A stretch of DNA of 64,000 bases, taken from positions 234,111 to 298,110 of the forward strand of contig NZ_JMME01000002.1 of NCBI RefSeq assembly GCF_000686945.1, in the 5' to 3' direction. A program made the translations under genes and the position numbers. The first letter of the stretch is position 1; each line of letters starts with the position of its first letter. Shown piece by piece: positions 42,840 through 52,720 of the stretch. The notes under the pieces are model-generated. The model did not search any database. It was not told where the DNA came from and was given only the letters and a program-made list of their open reading frames with translations. This DNA comes from Selenomonas sp. AE3005. GTDB lineage: Bacteria > Bacillota > Negativicutes > Selenomonadales > Selenomonadaceae.

Positions 42840-44009
42840 ATGAAAAAATATTTTTATCTCGGTATAGCTATCATCCTGCTGATGGCTATGGCTATGGTGG
42901 GCTATGGAGCATGGCTGAACTATAGTGACGAGAATCAGATTGCCAAACGCATGGACAGCCGTACCTTGCAATTGAAAGGGGCCAGGGCAACAGTGCAGGA
43001 TATGCACCCGGTTATAAATATGGAGGCTGTGCGTTTTGCCAGCGACAATATGACCGATGCCGTTGCGCTTACTAATGGCCGCATTCAGAATTGGTATGTA
43101 GGAAAAAACAGTGCTGTGCATAAGGGTGATATTCTTCTTTCCATGAATAATGAGCAGATTCCTTTGAAGATACAGCAGTCTAACAGTTCCGTCCGCAAGG
43201 CAGAGGCCGTGCTGGCGCAGGCCTATAGTGCATATCAGCGTCAGTGCCGGCTTATCGCCAAAAAAGCTACTTCGCAGGAGAAGTACGAGGCTGCTGAGGC
43301 GCAGTATCTGGCCGCACAGGAAGCTCTGCAGGAAGCAGAGGCACAGCGCGCGCAGAATGTCCTGCAGCAGGAATGGCTGAACGTGACATCACCAGTGGAC
43401 GGTGAAGTGTTAATCATTTACCAGCGGGAGGGGGCGGCCGTACAGGCTGGCATGCCTGTGGCCTTAGTAGGTAATTTTGACAGACTGAAGTTTTCCCTCA
43501 ATCTGGCTGACGCTGATACCCGTCATTTACAGGTGGGTGATAAGGCGCTGTTAACTTTCCCGGACCGTTGGACGATGGGCAAAGCCTATGATACGGATTA
43601 TGGTGCAGGAAATCAGGGCTGGAATCAGAAAGTGAGTGCCCAGCTGCTGGAGGTTGTTCCGCCCCTTTCCGAGCCGGCTGATGTACGGCGTGCTGTCTGG
43701 GAAGTTGACAATCGTACCAGACTTTTGGAACCAATGACTTATACGGGCGTGACCATGCAGATGAGCCAGTCCTATCATTGTCTGACCGTGCCGCTTAAAG
43801 CCATGGTAGACGCTGCCCGTAATAAAGTTTTCGTTATTGATGAGAATGGTATCCTGCATCTTAAAGAAGTCACCGTTGGTTCGGACGATGGCAAGAATGT
43901 GGAAATCTATAGCGGACTGTCTGCCGGAGATATAGTGGTAGTGGACAGCATGGAAGGCCTGGCTGAGGGCATGAAAGCGGAAATCATACTGGAAGGGGAG
44001 AATGGCTGA
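42840..44009 (+). CDS. HlyD-type membrane fusion protein, first of the export operon
   Basis: This 389-residue protein has one N-terminal helix (about 5-24), a barrel-sandwich hybrid domain split by an alpha-hairpin (about 110-175, coiled coil rich in Ala and Gln) and a C-terminal beta-barrel (from about 195) ending GLSAGDIVVVDSMEGLAEGM. It should bridge an inner-membrane exporter and TolC. It overlaps the next adaptor gene by one base (TGATG). Two adaptors in one operon is unusual; they may work with different transporters or form a mixed ring. Confidence 0.85.
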   Translation: MKKYFYLGIAIILLMAMAMVGYGAWLNYSDENQIAKRMDSRTLQLKGARATVQDMHPVINMEAVRFASDNMTDAVALTNGRIQNWYVGKNSAVHKGDILLSMNNEQIPLKIQQSNSSVRKAEAVLAQAYSAYQRQCRLIAKKATSQEKYEAAEAQYLAAQEALQEAEAQRAQNVLQQEWLNVTSPVDGEVLIIYQREGAAVQAGMPVALVGNFDRLKFSLNLADADTRHLQVGDKALLTFPDRWTMGKAYDTDYGAGNQGWNQKVSAQLLEVVPPLSEPADVRRAVWEVDNRTRLLEPMTYTGVTMQMSQSYHCLTVPLKAMVDAARNKVFVIDENGILHLKEVTVGSDDGKNVEIYSGLSAGDIVVVDSMEGLAEGMKAEIILEGENG

Positions 44010-45037
44010 TGCAGGAAAAAGATAAGCAGACTGGGACTGCTGAGGCACAGCAAACCAGCTATACAGAACGCTGGAACCAAGGCGGTAAGCAGATTTTCAG
44101 TCAGGAAGCCCTTGACAAGATGCGCTCGCCGGAGAAATTGGATACGGTACTTTCCATTACTACGCCCATGGGCTGGATTGGGCTGATTTCTGTAGCGGTA
44201 ATGCTGCTGGCGGTGGTCATTTGGTCCATTTTTGGTTCCTTCACGGTCAAGGCAAACGGCATGGGACTGATTATGGATTCGGCCGGTGTTGCTAAGATTT
44301 CAGCGATGGCTAATGGGACGATGGATGAAATATATGTGCATCCCGGTGAACGGGTAAAGAAGGGTGCTTTAATTGCGCATGTGAATCTGGCGCAGGAAAA
44401 TGCCGCCACGCGTATGGCCCAGTATGGTCCAGAAATGGCCGGCAGCAGCCGTGATGTCATCAGCCGGGTGCATGAGTTTGATTCCAAGCGCTATCAGAAG
44501 GAAACGGCGGAATATATCTATTCTCCTTATGATGGTATTGCTGATGAAGTCTTGGTGGAAAACGGTGGTATCGTAACCAGTGGAACACCGGTTATCAGCG
44601 TACGGCTGGACAACCGGGAAAATGACCTTAAGGGCATTCTGTACATTCCGGTAGATAAGGGCAAACGCGTTGAGATGGGACAAAGCATTCAGCTGGCACC
44701 CGGCGGTGTGGATATTTCCCAGACCGGCAGCCTTATCGGTGTGGTCAGAAGTGTATCCCAGTATCCGGCTACGCTGCAGTCCATGAAGAAGAATCTGGGT
44801 GGCAACGAACAGTTGGCACAAATGATTATTCAGGGTTCGCAGGGCGCGGTTATGGAAGTGAGTTTTGACCTGGTGAAAGACCCCGATTCCAAGTCCGGTT
44901 ATCTCTGGACATCTAAAGTTGGGGAGCACAAGCCGGTTACGGCAGGCAGTTTCTGTACTGGTTCCATTATCATTGAACGGCGGCCGCCTATTGAAAAAGT
45001 GTTCTATAAGTTGAGCCAATGGCTGAGAAGCAGGTGA
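44009..45037 (+). CDS. NHLP-type bacteriocin system secretion protein (HlyD family)
   Basis: This 342-residue adaptor has one membrane helix at about 52-75 (MGWIGLISVAVMLLAVVIW) and a lipoyl-like domain (ISAMANGTMDEIYVHPGERV, and IYSPYDGIADEVLVENGGIV). It matches adaptors of NHLP/NHLM peptide-export loci in plan, with a short hairpin. Four bases separate it from the peptidase-transporter gene. It should couple the two ABC proteins to the outer membrane channel. Confidence 0.83.
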   Translation: MQEKDKQTGTAEAQQTSYTERWNQGGKQIFSQEALDKMRSPEKLDTVLSITTPMGWIGLISVAVMLLAVVIWSIFGSFTVKANGMGLIMDSAGVAKISAMANGTMDEIYVHPGERVKKGALIAHVNLAQENAATRMAQYGPEMAGSSRDVISRVHEFDSKRYQKETAEYIYSPYDGIADEVLVENGGIVTSGTPVISVRLDNRENDLKGILYIPVDKGKRVEMGQSIQLAPGGVDISQTGSLIGVVRSVSQYPATLQSMKKNLGGNEQLAQMIIQGSQGAVMEVSFDLVKDPDSKSGYLWTSKVGEHKPVTAGSFCTGSIIIERRPPIEKVFYKLSQWLRSR

Positions 45038-45041
45038 GTCC

Positions 45042-47279
45042 ATGAGCTTTATTGATAAATTGCAAGGCATTTTTTCCCGTAACAGAAATCGTGTCAAAGT
45101 GCCTACTATTCTTCAAATGGAGGCTACGGAGTGTGGGGCAGCGTCCTTGGCCATGATACTGGCTCACTACGGCCTGTGGATTCCCTTGGAAAAACTTCGT
45201 GCGGAATGCGGCGTAAACCGCGATGGTTCCAAAGCCAGCTGTGTTATCAAGGCTGCCCGTAACCGTAACTGCGAGGCCGATGGGTATCGCTGGACGGTAA
45301 ACGATATTCTGGAACTCTTGCCCGAAAATCCCTTTCCGCTGATAATTCATTGGGAGTTCAACCACTTTGTGGTGCTCGAGGGGATAAAAAACGGCAGGGC
45401 GTACTTAAACGACCCGGCTATGGGACGGCGTACAGTGCCGCTTGATGAATTTCGTACCTCGTATACGGGTGTCGCCCTCTATATAGTGCCGGGGGAGAAT
45501 TTCCAAAAAGCAGGACATCGCTATAATGTGTTTAAGGATATGGGCCGAAAGCTCCTGGAGGATAAATGGGCAGCGTTGTTTATTTTTATTCTGGAGCTCT
45601 GTGCTATTATTCCCGGTCTGGCCAGTCCTGTTATGAGCCAGATTTTCCTTGATGATATTCTGACCAAAAAACATCCGGACTGGATGGTGAATTTCTGCAT
45701 AGCGATGGTGGTATCATTTATCCTGTCCGGTATCATTGCCTGGCTGCGTGCGGTGGTGCTGACCAAGTGGCAGCGTAAGCTGACTTTGGCCGATTCCTCG
45801 AGTTATTTTTGGCATCTGCTAAAGCTGCCCATGCAGTTCTTTCATCAGCGTTATGCCGCAGAAGTAGCGGGGCGTGTAGGTTTTAATGAGTCAATTGCCG
45901 GTGTGCTTTCGGGCCCGGCAGCGACGGCTGTGCTGGACTTATTTGTGGCTATTTTCTACTTGTTGCTGCTCCTGCAGTACAATGTGACCTTGACGCTTAT
46001 CGGCATTGCTTTTACTTCGGTGGAACTCATTTTGTTCTTTGCCATGCGCCGGCATCTGACTGACCTTAATATGCGTATCCAGCAGGATGCAGGTAAGGCC
46101 TATGGTGTAGCCATGAATGGTCTGCGGATGATAGAAACCATCAAGGCCAATGGTGACGAGTCAGACTTTTTCACGAAATGGGCCGGTTATCAGACAAAGG
46201 TTTTGTCCGCCTCGCAGGAAACAACTTTGTGGGCCATGTCGGTAAAGATGTTGCCCACGCTGCTTTCTGGTATTAACGGGGCGCTGATTATGACCATCGG
46301 TGGTTTCTCCATTATGGAAGGTGCCATGACGGCTGGTATGTTCATGGCTTTCCAGCACCTGATGGGCAGTTTTCAGGCACCGGTAAATGCTTTGGTGGGA
46401 CTTGGCTCTACCCTGCAGACCACAGAAATGCAGATGCAGCGTCTGAATGATGTGCGCCGTTATGAGGTGGATAATCTGAACTTTCCGTCCCAGGAGGAAG
46501 AATTGCAAAAATCTTTCTCCGCCGACCGTCTTTCTGGTGATTTGCGTTTGACTGATGTAAGTTTTGGTTACAGCCCGCTGGAAAAGCCGCTCCTTGAAAA
46601 CTTTGACCTCCATGCGGAGCCTGGAGAATGGATTGCTGTGGTGGGGGCCTCGGGCAGCGGTAAATCTACCCTGGCCAAGATTGTCACCGGCCTTTATGAG
46701 GAATGGGGCGGCATATTGGCTTTTGATGGCGTACCCAGACGAAAACTGCCGCGTAAGGTTATTCTGAGTTCACTGGCTGCTGTAGACCAGGACATTTTTC
46801 TCATCACGGGTACGGTAGCGGAAAACATTGCACTCTTTGACCATACGGTGCGGAAAAGTGACATTGTACAGGCGGCTAAAGATGCCTGCATTCATGATGA
46901 TATCCTCAAATTGAACGGCGGTTATGAAGCCCAGGTGGCTGAAGGCGGCATGAATTTCTCCGGCGGCCAGCGGCAAAGACTCGAAATCGCCCGGGCATTG
47001 GCGGTAAATCCCGCTATTCTGGTGCTTGATGAGGCGACAAGTGCCCTGGACCCCATTACGGAAAAACAGGTGCTGAAGAATATCCGTCATCGTGGCTGTA
47101 CTTGTCTTATTGTGGCACATCGGTTGTCCACTATCCGCGATTGTGATGAGATAATCGTTCTGGAAAAAGGAAAAGTTGTCGAGCGCGGCGTGCACCGGGA
47201 AATGGTAAAGCATGACGGGCCGTACAGACGACTGATTGAGGAACGGGAAAACGAGGAAACAGGGAGTTTGGAAGAATGA
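45042..47279 (+). CDS. NHLP-type ABC exporter with C39 leader peptidase
   Basis: This 745-residue protein starts with a C39 peptidase domain (Cys31 in ATECGAA, His108 in FNHFVV, Asp124 in LNDPA), then a six-helix transmembrane domain (about 165-460) and an ATPase domain (Walker A GASGSGKST at about 534, signature FSGGQRQR, Walker B LVLDEATSALD). It cuts double-glycine-type leaders and exports the peptide. It belongs to the first of the two ABC types in NHLP loci. GCAGGTGAG lies upstream of ATG 45042. Confidence 0.92.
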   Translation: MSFIDKLQGIFSRNRNRVKVPTILQMEATECGAASLAMILAHYGLWIPLEKLRAECGVNRDGSKASCVIKAARNRNCEADGYRWTVNDILELLPENPFPLIIHWEFNHFVVLEGIKNGRAYLNDPAMGRRTVPLDEFRTSYTGVALYIVPGENFQKAGHRYNVFKDMGRKLLEDKWAALFIFILELCAIIPGLASPVMSQIFLDDILTKKHPDWMVNFCIAMVVSFILSGIIAWLRAVVLTKWQRKLTLADSSSYFWHLLKLPMQFFHQRYAAEVAGRVGFNESIAGVLSGPAATAVLDLFVAIFYLLLLLQYNVTLTLIGIAFTSVELILFFAMRRHLTDLNMRIQQDAGKAYGVAMNGLRMIETIKANGDESDFFTKWAGYQTKVLSASQETTLWAMSVKMLPTLLSGINGALIMTIGGFSIMEGAMTAGMFMAFQHLMGSFQAPVNALVGLGSTLQTTEMQMQRLNDVRRYEVDNLNFPSQEEELQKSFSADRLSGDLRLTDVSFGYSPLEKPLLENFDLHAEPGEWIAVVGASGSGKSTLAKIVTGLYEEWGGILAFDGVPRRKLPRKVILSSLAAVDQDIFLITGTVAENIALFDHTVRKSDIVQAAKDACIHDDILKLNGGYEAQVAEGGMNFSGGQRQRLEIARALAVNPAILVLDEATSALDPITEKQVLKNIRHRGCTCLIVAHRLSTIRDCDEIIVLEKGKVVERGVHREMVKHDGPYRRLIEERENEETGSLEE

Positions 47280-47295
47280 GGAAGGAGGCAAAGAC

Positions 47296-50073
47296 GTGGA
47301 ACAAAAGGGAATACTTTCCGCAGGACAGCGCCTTCTCCTGAAGAGTGATGCGGTATTGTTGCAGGTCACCAAAGGCAGTGCTGAAGTCTATGGCGTGACC
47401 AGAAAAAAAGATGGGACGGAAGATGCACTTTCTTTCCGCCGCTGTTATCTTATGGATATCGGACCGGGAGAAGCTGCTTTTCCGGCTATTGATGAATTCA
47501 AAGAAATCCGTGTGCAGATTTATGCGCTGGAGGAGATGGAATATACACTTTGTCCCCTGGAAAATGTGGAAACGGAGGCATTGCGCGCCCACATGACACG
47601 CTGGTTCTCACGGCTGGTTGAGCTGCCCTGGCTACGGTTAATGGCAGACAAGGGCGACGACATGCTGCAGGAATGGAAGAAGGGGCGTGTTTTCCGCAAG
47701 CTGGACAGCAAAGAAGAACTGCTGGCCGAGTTTGCCGAACATGAAGAAGTATTGTCCATGTTTATGGGCATGCGATTTGGTGCAGAAGATAAGCGCCTTT
47801 CACGGCGAATTCTGCTGCGGGAGAAAGCCAGAAAGCTCCTCGTGGAAAATGGTATTCGCAGTCTGTTAGGCGAGGAAATGCTGTTTGTTGGCGAGGCGGA
47901 TAATCCGAGCACCGGCAGGCAGGTAGAGGACGCGTCTTTTATCGTGCAGCAGGTGGCCAAAGCTCTCAAAATGCCGACTGATACGATTAGCATTTCTGAG
48001 GAAACAGCGCGGGATTTGGACTATGTGGCTCTGCTCCGGCGTCTCATGCAAAAGGGTAATATGCAGATGCGTCTGGTGACGCTGCCCGAAAACTGGTACA
48101 AGAAAGACACCGGTGTTATGATTGGTTTCTATACACCTCCCGGGGCAGCAGAAAAAGAAATGGCGGCGTTCATTCCTGAAACACCGGAACGCTACCGCAT
48201 CGTACTTCGCCAACGGCCGGAGGGCATTTTACTGACTGATGCCGAGGCCGGGCGCATTGGCAAAGACGCTTTTCAATGCTATGCCGGTTTTCCGTCACGC
48301 GCCCTCAAATTGTGGGATTTAATCAAATTCATGTTCTGGCAGTGCTGGACAGCTGATTATCGCACGATTATTCTTTGCAGTATGTTTGGCGGCTTAATAC
48401 CGCTGGCAACACCGATAATTACGGAAACAATCTTTCAGGATATCATACCGATTCTTGACCGTCAGGGGCTGGCAACAGTTACGCAGGCACTGATGGTGAC
48501 CAGTTTTACTACCGCTGCTTTAGGGATTGTGCGTGCCATTGCTGTTATGCGTATTGGTACACGCATTGAAATTGCCGCGGAGGCTGCTATGTGGGGCAGG
48601 CTGACACAGCTGCCTACCAAGTTCTTCCGCAAATATACAGTGGGCGAACTGGCCAGCCGCATGGGGGGCATTGGTATTGCCAAGAGCATTGCCTCCGGGG
48701 AATTTGTGGGGTCAATCTTGTCTTTCATATTTTCCTTCTGGAGTATTTTCCTCATGTGCTATTACAGTATTAAACTTACGGCAGCGGCTATCGTTGTCTG
48801 GATTGTTTATGCCTTGTTTGTTGCTGTGGTATTGCGCAGGGTATTGTTCTTCCAGCGGAAAATCATTGCTGCCGGGAACAAGACCGCCGGGACGGTACAG
48901 CAGATTTTTGCCGGCCTGGCTAAATTCCGTGTACAGGGGGCGGAGGAGCAGGCCTACAGCCTGTGGACACGTACCTTTGGTGAGCATTGGAACTGGAGCT
49001 TGAAACTGCGCTGGCAGAACAACTATACTTCCATTATTTCCAGTATGCAGCCCTTTATCCTCACCTTGATTCTCTATTGGATTGCTGTTTATGGCATGAA
49101 TGAGCTGGGGCCGGACGGCAAGACCGTGCAGAAGGGTATTGGCTATGCCCAGTTCATCGCCTTTAATGCGGCGTATTCCAGTTTCAACGGGGTTATGGGC
49201 GGTATTATCGGACTGATCAGCCAGTATTTTGGGATTCAGCCCCAGCTGGAAAATCTGCGGCCGATATTAGAGGCTGTACCAGAAAGTGCTGGCGACAAGC
49301 AGGATGCCGGTAAATTATCCGGTGCCTTGGAGGTAAGCCACCTTACATTTTCCTACACCAATATGGTTCCTGACGAGAAAGGTAATGTTACGGAAGTTGA
49401 GGGCGATGAAGTCCTTCATGATGTGAGCTTTTCCGTGGCTGCCGGCGAAAATGTCGCTATCGTAGGCAAGTCCGGCAGCGGCAAGAGTACTTTGGTACGC
49501 CTGTTGCTGGGCTTTGAAGTACCCAAGAGTGGTGCTGTGTACTTTGATGGGCATGACCTTTCTGATGTAAACCTGCCTTCGGTTCGTTCCCAGATGGGCG
49601 TGGTGCTGCAGAATGGCCAGCTGATGACCGGCGATATTTACACCAATATCGTGGGGACGAAACTATTAACGCAGGATGATGCCTGGCAGGCGGCCGAGGC
49701 TGCCGGTATTGCTGAAGATATTGCCGAAATGCCCATGGGCATGCAGACTGTCATCAGTGAAGGCAGCAGCAATATTTCCGGCGGACAGCGGCAGCGAATT
49801 CTCATTGCCCGGGCTTTGGTGGGCAAGCCGTCCATACTCATATTTGATGAGGCAACCAGTGCCCTGGATAACCGTTCGCAAAGCATCGTGACCAAAAGCC
49901 TTGACCGTCTCCATGCTACACGCATTATCGTAGCACATCGTCTTTCCACCATACGCAACTGCGACCGTATCATCGTTATGGATGAAGGACGTGTTGCCGA
50001 GATGGGAACCTTCAATGAGTTGGTAGAGAAAGGCGGAATCTTTTCCGAACTGGTGAAACGGCAAGTAGCATAA
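47296..50073 (+). CDS. NHLP-type ABC exporter without peptidase (second ABC subunit)
   Basis: This 925-residue protein has an N-terminal region of about 340 residues without recognised catalytic residues, a transmembrane domain (about 345-640) and an ATPase domain (VGKSGSGKST, ISGGQRQR, LIFDEATSALD). It is the second ABC type of NHLP loci; the N-terminal region is typical of that group. The start is GTG 47296, eight bases after AAGGAGG; earlier frames overlap the preceding gene by 44 bases. It probably forms a heterodimer with, or functions next to, the peptidase transporter. Confidence 0.9.
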   Translation: MEQKGILSAGQRLLLKSDAVLLQVTKGSAEVYGVTRKKDGTEDALSFRRCYLMDIGPGEAAFPAIDEFKEIRVQIYALEEMEYTLCPLENVETEALRAHMTRWFSRLVELPWLRLMADKGDDMLQEWKKGRVFRKLDSKEELLAEFAEHEEVLSMFMGMRFGAEDKRLSRRILLREKARKLLVENGIRSLLGEEMLFVGEADNPSTGRQVEDASFIVQQVAKALKMPTDTISISEETARDLDYVALLRRLMQKGNMQMRLVTLPENWYKKDTGVMIGFYTPPGAAEKEMAAFIPETPERYRIVLRQRPEGILLTDAEAGRIGKDAFQCYAGFPSRALKLWDLIKFMFWQCWTADYRTIILCSMFGGLIPLATPIITETIFQDIIPILDRQGLATVTQALMVTSFTTAALGIVRAIAVMRIGTRIEIAAEAAMWGRLTQLPTKFFRKYTVGELASRMGGIGIAKSIASGEFVGSILSFIFSFWSIFLMCYYSIKLTAAAIVVWIVYALFVAVVLRRVLFFQRKIIAAGNKTAGTVQQIFAGLAKFRVQGAEEQAYSLWTRTFGEHWNWSLKLRWQNNYTSIISSMQPFILTLILYWIAVYGMNELGPDGKTVQKGIGYAQFIAFNAAYSSFNGVMGGIIGLISQYFGIQPQLENLRPILEAVPESAGDKQDAGKLSGALEVSHLTFSYTNMVPDEKGNVTEVEGDEVLHDVSFSVAAGENVAIVGKSGSGKSTLVRLLLGFEVPKSGAVYFDGHDLSDVNLPSVRSQMGVVLQNGQLMTGDIYTNIVGTKLLTQDDAWQAAEAAGIAEDIAEMPMGMQTVISEGSSNISGGQRQRILIARALVGKPSILIFDEATSALDNRSQSIVTKSLDRLHATRIIVAHRLSTIRNCDRIIVMDEGRVAEMGTFNELVEKGGIFSELVKRQVA

Positions 50074-50087
50074 GGATGTGACCTTTT

Positions 50088-51578
50088 ATGAAGAAAATGA
50101 TTATAGCAAGTTTGGTAGCGGCCTCCTGCCTGTGGGGGGAGGCTGGTGCAGCACCATACGGAGAACAGGAAACGGGCGCGGCTGTAGACCTGAGCCTGGC
50201 TGAGTGTGTGCAGATGGCTCTGGATACAGATGAGAGCATTGGGGCCAGTGAAGATGGCCGGGACGCGGCGAAATGGCAGCTGTCCAGTGCGCGGCGTGGC
50301 ACCGGACCGGTTGTCGACTGGTCATCGCGTGCCTTACGTCTGGGCGGCAGGGATTATGAATCCCGCAAGCTTATGCGTGAACTGTTGGGTGATAATGCTA
50401 ATGCTTATAACAACACCTTTTCCAATAGCTGGACACTTACTATCCCCATCTATACGGGAGGGCAGCGTGAAGGACAGATTGATAGTGCCAGGTATCAGTT
50501 AAATCAGGCTGACCTCGATCTGGAGAACACGCGTCAGCAGGTGCGTTACCGGGCGGCCGAGGCTTATGCCAACCTGCTCCACCGGGAGAATCTGCAGCGT
50601 ATTGCTGAGGAGGCTGTAGACATGGGCAATACCCAGCTAAAGCTGATTTCCGACCAATACAGCGAAGGTATGGTAGCCAAGGCCGATGTACTGATGATGG
50701 AGGTACGGCTGGCCAATTACCGGCAGAACCTGTCAAGTGCCAAGGGCGCAGTCAATGTGGCGCGCAGTACCTTGGCCAGTATTGTGGGATTGCCGCAGGA
50801 CAGTGTGGTTTCGCCGACAGATATTTTCACTTATGAGCCCTATCCCCGTGACCTGCCTGCTTGTGAGGATTACGCACTGGCACATCGTCCCGATGGCCTG
50901 TCCGCCGATTATGCTGTAAAAGCTGCACAGGCACAACAGGATGCGGCTAAGGCCGGTTATCGTCCCAGAGTTACAGGAACGGCAGGTCAGAGTATCTCAT
51001 CCAATATTCCTTTCCGCAGTGAACGCAGTAATGGTTGGGAGGCAGGTATTAGCGTTAACTGGAGTGTTTTTGACAATGGTGTGACCAGTGCCAATGTCAA
51101 GCGGGCCGGGGCGCTGGTGGAACAGGCGAAAAAATCAGCCGCACGTACTCAGAAAACTATCCGCTTGGAAACACGCACAGCATATATTCAGATGAAAACG
51201 GCAGAGGAAAATATCCATGCCGCAGCCGCAGCTGTTAAGCAGGCTGAGGAAAGCTATATGATTGCGCAGGTGCGTTACGAGGAAGGCGTGGATATCCTGC
51301 TTTCCGTGACGGACGCACAGGAAAAACTCACTCAGGCGCGTTCCAATTACAGCACAGCACTTTACCAGTACAATCTGTACCGTGCTACCCTGGAAAAAGC
51401 CATGGGAGTACCAGTGGGCTTTGACGCTGCCCTTTATGCCGAGGCTGAACGTAAAGGTGCCGCCGCCAATAGTGCTTTGCAGGCAGCAGCTGTCAAAGAC
51501 AGTCCTGTAAAAGAGAAAAACGACACGGAAAAAGTCTTGGACGCTGGTGCGGTTGGACAGGAGTTTGCCGGTAAGTAA
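50088..51578 (+). CDS. TolC-family outer membrane efflux protein
   Basis: This 496-residue protein has a signal peptide (MKKMIIASLVAASCLWGEAG) and two repeats of the long-helix outer membrane factor fold, with typical segments such as GWEAGISVNWSVFDNG and YEEGVDILLSVTDAQEKL. It supplies the outer membrane channel, which shows that the cell is diderm. It follows the second ABC gene by 14 bases and precedes the sigma factor gene by 12, so export genes and sigma factor are one transcription unit. Confidence 0.9.
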   Translation: MKKMIIASLVAASCLWGEAGAAPYGEQETGAAVDLSLAECVQMALDTDESIGASEDGRDAAKWQLSSARRGTGPVVDWSSRALRLGGRDYESRKLMRELLGDNANAYNNTFSNSWTLTIPIYTGGQREGQIDSARYQLNQADLDLENTRQQVRYRAAEAYANLLHRENLQRIAEEAVDMGNTQLKLISDQYSEGMVAKADVLMMEVRLANYRQNLSSAKGAVNVARSTLASIVGLPQDSVVSPTDIFTYEPYPRDLPACEDYALAHRPDGLSADYAVKAAQAQQDAAKAGYRPRVTGTAGQSISSNIPFRSERSNGWEAGISVNWSVFDNGVTSANVKRAGALVEQAKKSAARTQKTIRLETRTAYIQMKTAEENIHAAAAAVKQAEESYMIAQVRYEEGVDILLSVTDAQEKLTQARSNYSTALYQYNLYRATLEKAMGVPVGFDAALYAEAERKGAAANSALQAAAVKDSPVKEKNDTEKVLDAGAVGQEFAGK

Positions 51579-51590
51579 GGAGATTCACTT

Positions 51591-52172
51591 ATGAATAAAG
51601 GAATTGTAACCTTTCCCCAAAAAAAAGACAGTGATTACTGGGGCCGCCTGGCCCAGCGCGCAGTGACGGACGAACTGGCATTTACGGAACTGTATGAACA
51701 TTTCTTTCCCCGTGTGTACCAGCACCTGATGGGAAAGACAAAGGATTCTGCACTGGCGGATGAGATGGTAAGTGATACCTTTATCCGCATGTATCAGCAT
51801 CTCAAAGATTATGACCCGGATAAAGGAGCATTTTCCACATGGCTGTTTCGTATCGCACAAAATGTGCTCTACAAGCATTACGGCAGCAAAACTGTTACTA
51901 TGCATGCACCCTGGGAAGAAAATTTTGACCCGGCCGCACCGGAACAGTACACACCGGAAAAGCAGGCACTGACGCGGGAAGAAAATGAGGAATTGCTGCA
52001 GGCTTTGGCAAGCTTGTCCGAACGTCAGCAGAAAATTGTCGAAATGACCTATTGGCTGGGCATGAAGTCAGGAGAAATAGGGGAGGCCTTGGGGATTGAT
52101 GCTAACACAGTCCGTACGACATTGCGGCAAGCCCGTGAAAAACTGAAAAAATTGTTGGAGGATAAGGAATAA
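51591..52172 (+). CDS. RNA polymerase sigma factor, sigma-70/ECF-like
   Basis: This 193-residue protein has region 2 (about 30-95: FTELYEHFFPRVYQHL, then DEMVSDTFIRMYQHL and FSTWLFRIAQNVL) and region 4 (about 135-190: LSERQQKIVEMTYWLGMKSG, then a helix-turn-helix IGEALGIDANTVRTTLRQAR). Region 3 is missing, as in ECF factors. No anti-sigma factor follows. Being last in the exporter transcript, it may switch on the peptide gene or its own operon. AAGGAG lies upstream of ATG 51591. Confidence 0.9.
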   Translation: MNKGIVTFPQKKDSDYWGRLAQRAVTDELAFTELYEHFFPRVYQHLMGKTKDSALADEMVSDTFIRMYQHLKDYDPDKGAFSTWLFRIAQNVLYKHYGSKTVTMHAPWEENFDPAAPEQYTPEKQALTREENEELLQALASLSERQQKIVEMTYWLGMKSGEIGEALGIDANTVRTTLRQAREKLKKLLEDKE

Positions 52173-52267
52173 ATTTTTTTAAAACCAATACACTTTTTTG
52201 CTTTGTCAGGGATATAAAGAGCAAAAGAAAAACAAAGATTCGGTAAAGCAAGAGAGGAGAATATAAA

Positions 52268-52483
52268 ATGGAAGACAAATTACTTGATAACAAATTGGAA
52301 CGGTTTGATTTTTCGCAGTGCCATAACATTAAAGAGACCTTGTTGGGCAAGCTGCTCACTATGCACCGTATGGATAATATGTCAGCTCAATGGAGCAAGA
52401 ACCTCAGTGATGAGGAACTGGATATGGCAGTAGCTGCAGGTAATCCCGCCCTGCAGGAAAAAAACAATAAAGAAATCGAATGA
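52268..52483 (+). CDS. Small leader-like peptide, candidate cargo of the exporter
   Basis: This 71-residue protein has a helical N-terminal part (about 20-45) and then LSDEELDMAVAAG (46-58), the typical end of double-glycine/NHLP leader peptides. After it come only 13 residues (NPALQEKNNKEIE) without Cys, Ser or Thr, so lanthionine or azole formation is impossible. GAGAGGAG lies upstream of ATG 52268. It is separated by 95 bases from the sigma factor and ends at a strong terminator. It could be a linear signalling peptide, or a regulator shaped like a leader. Confidence 0.7.
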   Translation: MEDKLLDNKLERFDFSQCHNIKETLLGKLLTMHRMDNMSAQWSKNLSDEELDMAVAAGNPALQEKNNKEIE

Positions 52484-52546
52484 CAGCGCTGAGGACTTAT
52501 TGTATGGGAAAGTACAAGCTGATGATGAAATATAAAGCTTTGGGGA

Positions 52547-52587
52547 CGGATATAGCAATGGTTTCATTGCTATATCCGCTTTTTTAT
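52547..52587 (+). terminator. Strong terminator of the exporter-sigma-peptide operon
   Basis: CGGATATAGCAATG (52547-52560) and CATTGCTATATCCG (52565-52578) form a perfect 14-base stem with a GTTT loop, followed by TTTTTTA. Confidence 0.92.
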
Positions 52588-52720
52588 GGCAAACGATTAG
52601 GGGAGAGAAAAGAAATATACAGCGATTTAGGAGGAATAGACAATAGAAAAGGAGAAAATTATTATATTAAGGTTATGAAAAAGACATAGCCATATATGAA
52701 TAAAGCAGGGGGGAATCAAC

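Noticed and set aside
52480..52689. A 69-codon frame overlapping the end of the leader-like peptide gene
   Set aside because: It runs straight through the perfect 14-base terminator at 52547 and has no ribosome binding site of its own.
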